Source: Desulfonatronum sp. (lineage in GTDB: Bacteria > Desulfobacterota > Desulfovibrionia > Desulfovibrionales > Desulfonatronaceae). Taken from it: DNA of 5,615 bases. The first letter of the stretch is position 1. The number at the start of each line of letters is the position of its first letter. The notes below the pieces were generated by a model. That model was not told the origin of the DNA, did no database searches, and saw only the letters and a list, made by a program, of their open reading frames with translations. The position numbers and the translations under genes were made by a program. The stretch is from NCBI GenBank assembly GCA_007127655.1, contig SKYX01000383.1:1-5615 (forward strand), in the 5' to 3' direction. Shown piece after piece: positions 1-5,615 of this stretch.

Positions 1-86
1 TGAATTTGGCCGACCACATCCTGCGCACCGAGGACAGCCTTGAGCACACCTTGCAAGATGCCCTGGACAAGCTTGGCGTCCGGTGA
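1..86 (+). CDS. C-terminal end of an unidentified protein (partial, 5' end outside the window)
   Basis: Reading from base 3, 27 sense codons lead to a TGA stop at 84-86. The other two forward frames are less convincing: one opens with a stop and the other stops early, at about base 42. The peptide ends in LQDALDKLGVR and is rich in Leu, Asp, Glu and His, consistent with an amphipathic C-terminal helix. Bases 1-2 are TG, so an ATG directly at the window edge cannot be excluded, but a continuing upstream gene is more likely. The family cannot be recognised from so short a tail. It ends 216 bp before glnA, and no terminator hairpin was noticed between them. Confidence 0.45.
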   Translation, partial: NLADHILRTEDSLEHTLQDALDKLGVR

Positions 87-222
87 AACCTAACTTGCGA
101 AGAGATTGGATGTCGATTTTTACAAAAACGCAAACATTGCTCGCCATACCGCCACAAAGTTTACATTTATGAAGTTTTTTTCTCGACCCAAAATGGGAGA
201 GCATCCTTCACGCTCCTTATTT

Positions 223-243
223 CCATGACTTTTTCCATCATGG
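223..243. repeat. 6-bp inverted repeat upstream of glnA, possible operator
   Basis: CCATGA at 223-228 and TCATGG at 238-243 are perfect reverse complements separated by 9 bp. TTTCCAT also occurs twice, as near-direct repeats 14 bp apart. The centre-to-centre distance of the arms is 15 bp, not a whole number of helical turns, which weakens a simple dimer-operator reading. A chance occurrence is possible for arms this short. Confidence 0.25.
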
Positions 244-256
244 CCTTGAACTTGAA
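241..256 (+). promoter_or_regulatory. sigma-54-like promoter candidate for glnA
   Basis: TGGCCTTGAACTTGAA resembles the sigma-54 consensus TGGCACRNNNNTTGCW. The GG of the -24 element and the TTG before the -12 position are present with correct spacing, but the invariant C of the -12 GC is an A. If used, it would start transcription near 267 and leave a leader of about 36 nt. Nitrogen-regulated glnA genes in other proteobacteria often use this class of promoter, which is why the partial match is recorded. No NtrC-type GCAC-N5-GGTGC site was seen upstream. Confidence 0.25.
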
Positions 257-302
257 GGTCCCTCTCATCATTGTACAAATTTAACATTCGGAGGGTTTTC
301 GC

Positions 303-1649
303 ATGACCGACTCACCCGTATTCAACTGCAAAAACGCCGACGACGTGATGAAGGCGGTGCGTGACTACAATGTCAGCTTCGTTCAATTCTGGTTCGTGGA
401 CGTCATTGGAACGCTGAAGAGCTTTCAGATCACCATCAGTGAATTGGAAAACGCTTTTGAAGAAGGCATGGGCTTTGACGGGTCCTCCATTCTCGGCTTT
501 GCCCGAATCCACGAAAGCGACATGGTCGCCATTCCGGACCCGACCACCTTTCAGATGGTCCCCTGGCGCCCCATGGACCGCCCGGTGGCCCGAATGTTCT
601 GCGACATCAAAAACCCTGACGGAACACCCTACGTTGCGGACAGCCGGTTCGTTCTCAAGCGCATCCTGAGCAAGGCCGCTGAAAAGGGCTACACGTTCTA
701 CGTCGGCCCGGAACTGGAATTCTTCCTGTTTGACTCCGCCCACGAACCGATCATCATCGACCAGGGTGGATACTTCGACGCTCCGCCTCTGGATCTGGGC
801 AATGACGTCCGCCGGGACATCATCTTTGCCCTGAACCGGATGGGCATCACCGTGGAGTACAGCCATCACGAGGTGGCCCCCAGCCAGCATGAAATCGACC
901 TGCGCTACGCCGAGGCCTTGCACATGGCCGACATCGCCGTGACCTACAAGGTTGTGTGCAAGGAGATCGCCCGCAAGCACGGCTGCTACTGCTCCTTTAT
1001 GCCCAAGCCTATTTTCGGCCAGAACGGGAGCGGGATGCACACCCACCAGTCCCTGTTCAAGAACGGCAAGAACATCTTTTACGACGCCAACGACAAACAC
1101 TTTCTCAGCGCTGAATGCAAAAGCTACATCGCAGGCCTGCTCAAGCACGCTCCGGAATTCTGCGCCGTCACCAACCAGTGGGTGAACTCCTACAAGCGGC
1201 TGGTTCCCGGATACGAAGCCCCGGTCTATTTGGCTTGGGCCCGTCGCAATCGCTCATCTCTGGTCCGCGTGCCGCTGTACAAACCCGGCAAAGAGGTCGC
1301 CACCCGCGTGGAATTGCGCTCCCCGGACCCGGCCTGCAACCCCTACCTGGCCTTCGCCGTGATGCTCGCCGCCGGGCTCAAGGGCATGGAAGAAAACTAC
1401 AAACTGCCCGATCCTGTGGAAGAGGACATCTTTGAAATGTCCGCCAAGGAACGCTCCCAGCACCATATCGACGCCCTGCCGGGCAGTCTCGGCGAGGCCG
1501 TGGCCGTCCTTGAGCAAAGCTCTCTGCTCAAGGAAGCCCTGGGCGAACATATCTTTTCCAAGTTCATCGAGAACAAGAAAAAGGAATGGGACGACTACCG
1601 CATCCAGGTGTCCCAATACGAGATCGACCGGTACCTGCCTCTGCTGTAG
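303..1649 (+). CDS. glnA: glutamine synthetase, type I (GSI-alpha)
   Basis: This 448-residue cytoplasmic enzyme makes glutamine from glutamate, ammonia and ATP. The glutamine synthetase signature FDGSS starts at residue 58; D59 matches the catalytic Asp that deprotonates ammonium. The ATP-binding signature KPIFGQNGSGMHTHQS spans 235-250. Expected metal ligands are E137 and E139 (in GPELEFF), E190 and E197 (in EVAPSQHE), H246 and E337 (in RVELRSPDP). The flap Glu is E305 and substrate Arg residues are R299 and R339. Length and C-terminal sequence fit GSI-alpha, as in Bacillus and Thermotoga, not the 469-residue GSI-beta of E. coli. The Tyr adenylylation loop of GSI-beta is absent, and the equivalent stretch reads EEDIFEMS (373-380). 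R68 in GFARIHESD corresponds to the Arg linked to glutamine feedback in Bacillus, so control is probably by feedback and transcription. The ATG is set by GGAGGG seven bases upstream. A strong hairpin follows, so the gene is probably monocistronic. Confidence 0.98.
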   Translation: MTDSPVFNCKNADDVMKAVRDYNVSFVQFWFVDVIGTLKSFQITISELENAFEEGMGFDGSSILGFARIHESDMVAIPDPTTFQMVPWRPMDRPVARMFCDIKNPDGTPYVADSRFVLKRILSKAAEKGYTFYVGPELEFFLFDSAHEPIIIDQGGYFDAPPLDLGNDVRRDIIFALNRMGITVEYSHHEVAPSQHEIDLRYAEALHMADIAVTYKVVCKEIARKHGCYCSFMPKPIFGQNGSGMHTHQSLFKNGKNIFYDANDKHFLSAECKSYIAGLLKHAPEFCAVTNQWVNSYKRLVPGYEAPVYLAWARRNRSSLVRVPLYKPGKEVATRVELRSPDPACNPYLAFAVMLAAGLKGMEENYKLPDPVEEDIFEMSAKERSQHHIDALPGSLGEAVAVLEQSSLLKEALGEHIFSKFIENKKKEWDDYRIQVSQYEIDRYLPLL

Positions 1650-1704
1650 ATTGGACGAAACACTCTCTCCCGTTGGTTAATTCGTTCAAACCCGAGAACG
1701 AGAA

Positions 1705-1745
1705 CGCCCCGGCACCTTTGAAGGTGCCGGGGCGATCGTATTTTT
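1705..1745 (+). terminator. intrinsic terminator of glnA
   Basis: A perfect 14-bp inverted repeat (CGCCCCGGCACCTT at 1705-1718, its complement at 1721-1734) forms a very stable GC-rich hairpin; in practice the loop would be TTTGAA with a 12-bp stem. It is followed by ATCGTA and then five T residues (1741-1745). The T-run is offset by six bases, so termination may be less abrupt than at a canonical site. It starts 55 bp after the glnA stop. On the other strand the hairpin is followed only by TTCTCGTTCTCG, a poor U-tract, so efficient termination of the convergent lipoprotein transcript here is less certain. Confidence 0.85.
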
Positions 1746-1767
1746 AGTGAACCTTGTAAAATACGAT
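1735..1767. repeat. AT-rich perfect inverted repeat abutting the glnA terminator
   Basis: ATCGTATTTT (1735-1744) and AAAATACGAT (1758-1767) are perfect 10-bp reverse complements around a 13-nt loop. The left arm begins on the base right after the GC-rich hairpin and contains most of its T-run. The right arm ends 5 bp before the stop codon of the convergent lipoprotein gene. A role in ending or stabilising the 3' end of the leftward transcript is plausible but inferred. Confidence 0.5.
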
Positions 1768-1772
1768 GTCGA

Positions 1773-2219
1773 TCAACGGGAGAACACTACCTGGGAGGGC
1801 ACTGAGCCCAATCCGCGATGAACATTCAGCCCCACCAACCGCCACCTGTATGAAGACTCGGGATCCCACTCGCAAAATAGAATCCGGATCACCCCGTTTT
1901 GCCGCTTGAACTCACTGGACCCGTCGCCCAGGCGAACCCTTTCGGTCACCTCAAAGGGGCAATCCGGGCAATCCTCGGCGGTGTCCAAACGCATCCACTC
2001 CAAATAGACAAATCCGAGCTTGTTGGCGGCTCCGTGCACCAGAGCCCTGGCGTCCAGACACGCTCCCTGGCGCTGATGCTGGATAGGCCCCCAGGTAAAC
2101 CGATCCTCGTCCAGTCGCGGCTCGGGCCAGCCTTTCTTGCCGCAACCCGTGCCGATCACCAACAGACTCACCGCCACGAAACAGATCACGTACCATCGTC
2201 CAAACTTCAATATGTTCAC
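1773..2219 (-). CDS. predicted lipoprotein with a fibronectin-III-like C-terminus, function unknown
   Basis: This 148-residue protein is read from a GTG at 2219-2217, chosen because GGAGGAG (2230-2224) lies just upstream and the signal peptide starts there; an in-frame extension to 2342 has no such support. Residues 1-25 form a signal peptide: Lys5 and Arg8, then a hydrophobic core at about 10-22. The lipobox-like GTGC makes C26 the likely lipidated residue, although Gly at -3 is atypical. The mature protein starts CGKKGWPEP, with no Asp at +2, which favours the outer membrane by E. coli rules. A DCPDC motif gives Cys84 and Cys87; other cysteines are C54 and C116. The tail, YRWRLVGLNVHRGLGSVPS (124-142), resembles the last strands of a fibronectin type III fold. 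The first residues recall LptM (YifL), CGLKGPL, but the rest does not. It is convergent with glnA and divergent from lptD. No enzyme activity is suggested; a structural or accessory envelope role is an inference. Confidence 0.82.
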   Translation of the reverse strand: MNILKFGRWYVICFVAVSLLVIGTGCGKKGWPEPRLDEDRFTWGPIQHQRQGACLDARALVHGAANKLGFVYLEWMRLDTAEDCPDCPFEVTERVRLGDGSSEFKRQNGVIRILFCEWDPESSYRWRLVGLNVHRGLGSVPSQVVFSR

Positions 2220-2426
2220 CTTTCTCCTCCACGGCTTCAAAAATGTTGCCGGGCCTTGCGTCCAAATCACCCGCGACCGGCACCGCAAACACCCCCCAAA
2301 GTCCATGAGCGCTTCTCTAAACCATGTCCCACCTGGAAACAAGACCTTCTTTACTCAAATCCTGAAACGGATTAAGGGAATGCAGTTTTGTCATCATACT
2401 GCTTTCGCCAAGGAGTCCTTTTCCCC
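2220..2426. promoter_or_regulatory. divergent intergenic region between the lipoprotein gene and lptD
   Basis: These 207 bp should hold the promoters of both divergent genes. No strong hexamer pair is visible. For lptD, CATACT (2395-2400) is a possible -10 with a poor -35 (TTAAGG, 2372-2377). For the lipoprotein, TTGTTT and TAGAGA separated by 17 bp on the minus strand (about 2343 to 2314) are a weak pair. The lptD ribosome binding site AAGGAG lies at 2410-2415, 11 bp before ATG 2427. No inverted repeat long enough to call an operator was noticed. Confidence 0.45.
2224..2230 (-). promoter_or_regulatory. ribosome binding site deciding the GTG start of the lipoprotein
   Basis: On the minus strand GGAGGAG is followed by AAAG and then GTG. 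The core GGAGG ends six bases before the start codon. This supports the 2219 start over the longer in-frame reading, whose extra 41 residues would put a Cys/Arg-rich stretch ahead of the signal peptide. Confidence 0.75.
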
Positions 2427-4865
2427 ATGATGAACCCGCTCCATCCCCCCTTTCGCGCCCTCGTCCATGCGCTTCGCTTCCGGTCCACCGCGCTCCCGGT
2501 CCGTTCGAACCTGCTCTGGGCCTTGCCCTGGATCTTGCTCTGCCTGCTGCTTGTCTGGCCGCGCCCCGGGAATGCCCAGTCCATGCTCCAGCAAGATTTT
2601 TCCATGGACTCCGAGCTTCCCTGGACCCTGGAGGCCGACCGGGTCGAGTCCCTGCAAGCCGAACAGATCTTCGAAGCCCAGGGGAACGTACTGATCCGGC
2701 AGGGTCCGAACCTGATCCAGGCGGACACGGCCCGTTATTTTCGGGAGACCGGCTTCGCTCTTCTCAACGGCAACGTTCGAATCGAATGGGACGGAGACAT
2801 CCTCGTAGGCGAACAAGCGGACTTTGACCTCCTGAATAACGTCGGATGGGTGACGGACGGAGAGATGTTCCTGGCCCAGGACCACGTGTATATTCGCGGG
2901 GAACTGTTGGAAAAACGCTGCGAACAAACCTATGCTTTCAGGGAGGCGCACCTCACCACCTGCGACGGCCCTGTTCCGGCGTGGTCCATCAAAAGCAGCG
3001 AAGGCGAAGTCACCACCGGCGGCTACGCCCAGATGTGGCACCCCCGTTTCCAGATCAAGGACACACCCGTTCTCTACTCCCCGTACATGATTTTTCCGGT
3101 CAAGACTGAACGTCAAAGCGGCTTCCTGATCCCTGAACCGTCCTTCAGCTCCCGCTTGGGGGCCGGCCTCAGCCTGCCCTACTACTGGGCCATTGATGAG
3201 GAACAGGATGCCACGTTCTATGTCAACATGATGAGCAAGCGCGGCGTGATGACCGGCATGGAGTACCGCCATTTCACCAACCTGGACTCCAAGGGCGTCT
3301 GGCAGGCCGACTGGTTGCTGGACTCCAAAACCGCGCCCACGGAAGCAGACGAAGATCCGCAATTCCGTGGCGACGGGCTGAACCGCCCCAATGAACATCG
3401 CTACTGGATTCGCGGTAAATACGACGGCTATCTTGGCGATCCGCTGTGGCGGACCAAGCTGGACCTGGACATGGTCTCGGACCAGAACTATCTGCGCGAG
3501 TTCAAACATGGGTATACCGGATACACCAGGGTCCATAACAACATGCTCCGCGACTTTGGCCGGGGGATGAACAACATCGACTCCCTGTACCGGAACAACG
3601 CCGTGGAAGTCAGCCGCAACTGGAGCCAGGTTGGATTCCGCGGGGCTATGCACTACTCCCAGGCCCTCCAGTACTGGACAGATAACAATCCCAGCAACGA
3701 AAACCCCACTTTACAGCGCCTCCCCGAGTTGAACCTGGATTTCTACAAAACCCGCATCGGAGAAACTCCGTTTGAGCTGGAGGCCAGGACCCAGGCCGTC
3801 TATTTCTGGCGCGAAAAAGGGACCACCGGCGCCCGGGCCGAAGTATATCCACGCCTCAGCCTGCCCTGGACCACCGGCTTCGGCACCTTGACCCCCAGTG
3901 CAGGTTGGCGGCAGACCCTGTACGCCATCGACAAGCACCAACAAGTTCGGGGAATCCCGGACAATGTGGACGAATCCAAGGACTTCAGCGAGCGCGGGCT
4001 TCCCGACTTTCGCCTGGACGCCTTTACCTCCTTGTTCAATATCTATGATTTTGAAAAGCAGGAACAGGTCACGCCAACCCTGGACAATGTCGGCAATGCG
4101 CACTGGACCAGGATGAAGCACACGATCCAGCCCGAATTGACCTACTCGTATATTCCCCACGTGGACCAGGACGAAAACCCGCTGTTCACCCGCGACGACC
4201 GGATCAACAAGCGTAATCTGCTCTCCTACACCCTGCACAACATCTTCAATCGCCGCATGGACCAGGTCGAGCGACGCGCCGGGACCGAGGACACCCTGCT
4301 TGCCGAGGACATGTTCCGGGTCAGGACCACCTATCGTGACTTCCTGCGGGTTCGCTTTGATCAGGCCTACGACTTCGAAGAGGCCAACAGGGACGACAAC
4401 CTCGATACCTACGAGCGGCGCCCTTTCTCCGACATCCGGACGGACATGGTCTTTTCGCCGGGAAAATACATCGATTTGATCACCCGATCCTGGTATTCAC
4501 CCTACATGAACACCATCACCCAGCATGAACACATGTTGCAGGGCAGTTATCCCGGACTGGGCTCGGCCTATTTCGGGTTCGACTTCCGGTCCGAAGTCAC
4601 TGACGACATCTGGCGCCAAAACCAGGAAAAACGAGAGATTCTCCGGGTCGGCGGCTTGGTTAATCTGCCTCGGGGCTGGTTCGCGCGAGCGGATTTCAAG
4701 CGCGACTTGTTGGCCAAGGAAGATCTCGAAAAACTCTTCGGCATCGGCTTTACCCACCAATGTTACTTTTTGGATTTTCTCTTCTCCCAGACCCAGGACG
4801 AAGACCGCTTCGAACTGCGGATATCCCTCAAAGGGTTGGAGGACATGCTGGGCCTGGGCCTTTAG
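2427..4865 (+). CDS. lptD: LPS-assembly protein LptD, outer-membrane LPS translocon
   Basis: LptD, with LptE, inserts lipopolysaccharide into the outer leaflet of the outer membrane at the end of the Lpt bridge. The protein has 812 residues from ATG 2427, which has AAGGAG 11 bp upstream; a TTG at 2388 would add 13 residues ahead of the signal peptide and is less likely. Residues 1-50 form a signal peptide with a long basic n-region, a hydrophobic core at about 29-44 and probable cleavage at GNA|QS. Residues about 66-190 are the periplasmic OstA/LptA-like jelly-roll (ADRVES, FEAQGNVLI, ADTARY, LNGNVRI). The barrel follows with family hallmarks: SPYMIFPVKTERQSGFLIP (218-236), SLPYYWAI (249-256) and QPELTYSYIP (568-577). 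The mature protein has three cysteines, C165, C179 and C779; E. coli has four. C179 and C779 sit where the E. coli interdomain disulfide partners lie. The 3' neighbour lptE, 60 bp on with no hairpin between, supports an operon. The barrel is rich in Asp, Arg and aromatic residues, as usual for the family. Confidence 0.96.
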   Translation: MMNPLHPPFRALVHALRFRSTALPVRSNLLWALPWILLCLLLVWPRPGNAQSMLQQDFSMDSELPWTLEADRVESLQAEQIFEAQGNVLIRQGPNLIQADTARYFRETGFALLNGNVRIEWDGDILVGEQADFDLLNNVGWVTDGEMFLAQDHVYIRGELLEKRCEQTYAFREAHLTTCDGPVPAWSIKSSEGEVTTGGYAQMWHPRFQIKDTPVLYSPYMIFPVKTERQSGFLIPEPSFSSRLGAGLSLPYYWAIDEEQDATFYVNMMSKRGVMTGMEYRHFTNLDSKGVWQADWLLDSKTAPTEADEDPQFRGDGLNRPNEHRYWIRGKYDGYLGDPLWRTKLDLDMVSDQNYLREFKHGYTGYTRVHNNMLRDFGRGMNNIDSLYRNNAVEVSRNWSQVGFRGAMHYSQALQYWTDNNPSNENPTLQRLPELNLDFYKTRIGETPFELEARTQAVYFWREKGTTGARAEVYPRLSLPWTTGFGTLTPSAGWRQTLYAIDKHQQVRGIPDNVDESKDFSERGLPDFRLDAFTSLFNIYDFEKQEQVTPTLDNVGNAHWTRMKHTIQPELTYSYIPHVDQDENPLFTRDDRINKRNLLSYTLHNIFNRRMDQVERRAGTEDTLLAEDMFRVRTTYRDFLRVRFDQAYDFEEANRDDNLDTYERRPFSDIRTDMVFSPGKYIDLITRSWYSPYMNTITQHEHMLQGSYPGLGSAYFGFDFRSEVTDDIWRQNQEKREILRVGGLVNLPRGWFARADFKRDLLAKEDLEKLFGIGFTHQCYFLDFLFSQTQDEDRFELRISLKGLEDMLGLGL

Positions 4866-4925
4866 TCATCCTCGCATAATTCGACGCACCACCATTCACC
4901 TCCGACAACGCAAAGGACAGCAAGC

Positions 4926-5423
4926 ATGCACCGCACTCTCCCATACCTGACATTCTCCCTCTTCTTTCTTTTGCTGGGTTGCGGCTACCACTTCAGCGCC
5001 AGCGCCCCGATCACGCTCCCCCGAGGGGTGGTGAACATTCATATTCAGGAAGTGGACAACCCTACCCTGGAAGCCTGGATCGATCCCTTTCTCCGTTCGC
5101 GATTTCGCGACGAATTTACCCGCCGCGCCCAGGTGAACTGGGTCGACGCCGATCAGGCGCAAGCGCACGTCGTCCTGCGAGTCATCGCCTACTCCACGGA
5201 CACGGAACTTTCCGGAGCTCAGGATCAAACGCTCACCGAGCGCGCCACCGTCATCCTGGAGACCGAGTTTCTCAGTGCGGTCGACGGCTCACGGATCTGG
5301 TCCTCGGGCCATATTTCCGACTATGAAACGTTTGAAACCGGAACCAATGAGGTCGCCGCCGGTGAACGGGCTATTGAAAACGCCATCCGCCGCACGGCCG
5401 ACGCCCTGGGCGCGGACTATTGA
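4926..5423 (+). CDS. lptE: LPS-assembly lipoprotein LptE
   Basis: LptE is the outer-membrane lipoprotein that plugs the LptD barrel, assists its folding and binds LPS. This 165-residue protein has a short signal peptide (1-18) with hydrophobic core LTFSLFFLLLG and a lipobox LLGC giving lipidated C19. The mature N-terminus CGYHF is typical of the family, and Gly at +2 favours the outer membrane. VVNIHIQEVDNPT (35-47) fits the first beta strand and the following turn. A helix (about 48-66, LEAWIDPFLRSRFRDEFTR), a strand (HVVLRVIAYS, 81-90), a long strand pair (about 102-130) and a C-terminal helix (about 143-161) follow, matching the alpha-beta LptE fold. The ATG has AAAGGA eight bases upstream. 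It lies 60 bp after lptD with no visible terminator between, so translation from the same mRNA is likely. Sequence identity in this family is low, so the call rests on fold pattern, lipobox and position after lptD. Confidence 0.92.
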   Translation: MHRTLPYLTFSLFFLLLGCGYHFSASAPITLPRGVVNIHIQEVDNPTLEAWIDPFLRSRFRDEFTRRAQVNWVDADQAQAHVVLRVIAYSTDTELSGAQDQTLTERATVILETEFLSAVDGSRIWSSGHISDYETFETGTNEVAAGERAIENAIRRTADALGADY

Positions 5424-5455
5424 AAACTCTCTTTGCATTCCGGGGGATGGTTCAG

Positions 5456-5575
5456 AAATGGTTGACATTTGGTTGCCGACGTGTGCCCACCGCAAGGATT
5501 TCATTTGGATATGCGGCCTGCCGTAGTAGGGGCGGGGTTCAAACCCGCCCCTACATGTGAACGTGTCAACCATTT
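5456..5575. repeat. nested inverted-repeat element of about 120 bp, possible MITE or REP-type repeat
   Basis: AAATGGTTGACA (5456-5467) and TGTCAACCATTT (5564-5575) are perfect 12-bp inverted repeats 96 bp apart. They enclose a GC-rich hairpin close to the right end. No target-site duplication is obvious at the outer ends. Open frames crossing it, including one starting in the right arm on the minus strand, have no recognisable protein features. The structure suggests a small non-autonomous mobile or extragenic repeat, 32 bp after lptE. Whether it is multicopy cannot be judged from this window. Confidence 0.55.
5526..5554. repeat. GC-rich hairpin inside the terminal repeat element
   Basis: GTAGGGGCGGG (5526-5536) and CCCGCCCCTAC (5544-5554) pair perfectly over 11 bp around the 7-nt loop GTTCAAA. 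Very similar hairpins occur as dispersed extragenic palindromes in many bacterial genomes. No T-run follows on the plus strand (ATGTGAACG), so it is not a canonical terminator, although it could protect or attenuate the 3' end of the lptD-lptE transcript. Confidence 0.75.
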
Positions 5576-5615
5576 TACTCGGTAAATTGAACGACTCCCG
5601 TTTCCACGAATAAAA

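Larger units (their letters stand above)
87..302 (+). promoter_or_regulatory. AT-rich leader and promoter region of glnA
   Basis: This 216-bp gap contains no plausible gene. It is clearly more AT-rich than its flanks, especially around 112-182, as expected for a promoter. Sites visible in it are a CCATGA/TCATGG inverted repeat (223-228 and 238-243), a sigma-54-like element overlapping its right arm (241-256), the palindrome TTGTACAA (271-278) and a strong Shine-Dalgarno GGAGGG (290-295) placed 7 nt before the glnA ATG. No sigma-70 hexamer pair with good spacing stands out; matches such as TTGCTC (137-142) followed by TACATT (162-167) are weak. No known riboswitch fold was recognised. Confidence 0.6.
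5424..5615. other. non-coding region downstream of lptE
   Basis: Apart from the inverted-repeat element (5456-5575), nothing convincing is seen. The first 32 bp after the lptE stop lack a hairpin. The last 40 bp are AT-rich and could belong to the promoter or leader of a gene beyond the window, but no defined promoter or start was identified. Confidence 0.5.

Noticed and set aside
312..1148. Long minus-strand frame antisense to glnA
   Set aside because: The glnA frame is unmistakable; long antisense frames are common opposite GC-rich genes with biased third positions.
1951..2292. Minus-strand open frame overlapping the lipoprotein gene; its first 35 or so residues look somewhat protein-like
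   Set aside because: It overlaps a gene with a clear ribosome binding site, signal peptide and lipobox in another frame; its later part is low-complexity Arg/Gly/Ala/Ser sequence and it has no recognisable domain.
1899..2375. Plus-strand open frame of 158 codons across the lipoprotein gene and divergent region
   Set aside because: It is antisense to the better-supported lipoprotein, has no good ribosome binding site, and its Pro/Arg/His/Gln-rich sequence is typical of a shadow frame.
2388..2426. TTG at 2388 as the lptD start
   Set aside because: No ribosome binding site lies at suitable spacing before it, whereas AAGGAG precedes ATG 2427 and the signal peptide is complete from there.
2394..3653. 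419-codon minus-strand frame antisense to lptD
   Set aside because: Its composition is that of a reverse-complement shadow (Val/Gly/Ala/His-rich), with no domain features, and lptD is well supported.
5526..5554. GC-rich hairpin as an intrinsic terminator for lptDE
   Set aside because: No T-run follows on the plus strand and it lies 103 bp after the lptE stop inside a repeat-like structure, so it was recorded as a repeat.
5289..5573. Minus-strand frame starting in the right arm of the terminal repeat element
   Set aside because: It runs through the palindromic element into lptE antisense, has no convincing ribosome binding site, and the peptide appears to be a by-product of the repeat.

Overview
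The window is a GC-rich Gram-negative chromosomal segment with AT-rich intergenic regions. Three things suggest a deltaproteobacterium, probably a sulfate reducer of the Desulfovibrionales: a GSI-alpha type glutamine synthetase in an organism with an LPS outer membrane, a short lipoprotein with a C-G-K-K-G mature end and a fibronectin-III-like tail, and the style of the LptD and LptE proteins. This placement rests on protein style only; no 16S rRNA or other strong taxonomic marker is present.

Layout from left to right. Bases 1-86 hold the last 27 codons of an unidentified rightward gene. Bases 87-302 are an AT-rich leader with candidate regulatory sites. glnA (303-1649, +) encodes the central ammonium-assimilating enzyme and ends before a strong hairpin terminator (1705-1745), which abuts a second, AT-rich perfect inverted repeat (1735-1767). 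A 148-residue lipoprotein gene lies convergent to glnA (1773-2219, -). A 207-bp divergent region separates it from lptD (2427-4865, +), which is followed after 60 bp by lptE (4926-5423, +). The final 192 bp carry no convincing gene but contain a nested inverted-repeat element of about 120 bp (5456-5575) with a GC-rich hairpin inside.

Functionally there are two units. One is nitrogen assimilation (glnA), apparently monocistronic. The other is outer-membrane LPS export: LptD (beta-barrel translocon) and LptE (its plug lipoprotein), apparently co-transcribed. The divergent lipoprotein is of unknown function. The start of its mature sequence resembles that of LptM (YifL), a known LptDE partner in Escherichia coli, so its position next to lptDE deserves a check. 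The rest of the protein, however, looks like a fibronectin-III-like fold, not LptM.

No tRNA, rRNA, CRISPR array, transposase gene or phage gene was seen. The genes are largely conserved housekeeping functions. The least explained features are the lipoprotein, the tandem inverted repeats after glnA and the repeat element after lptE.
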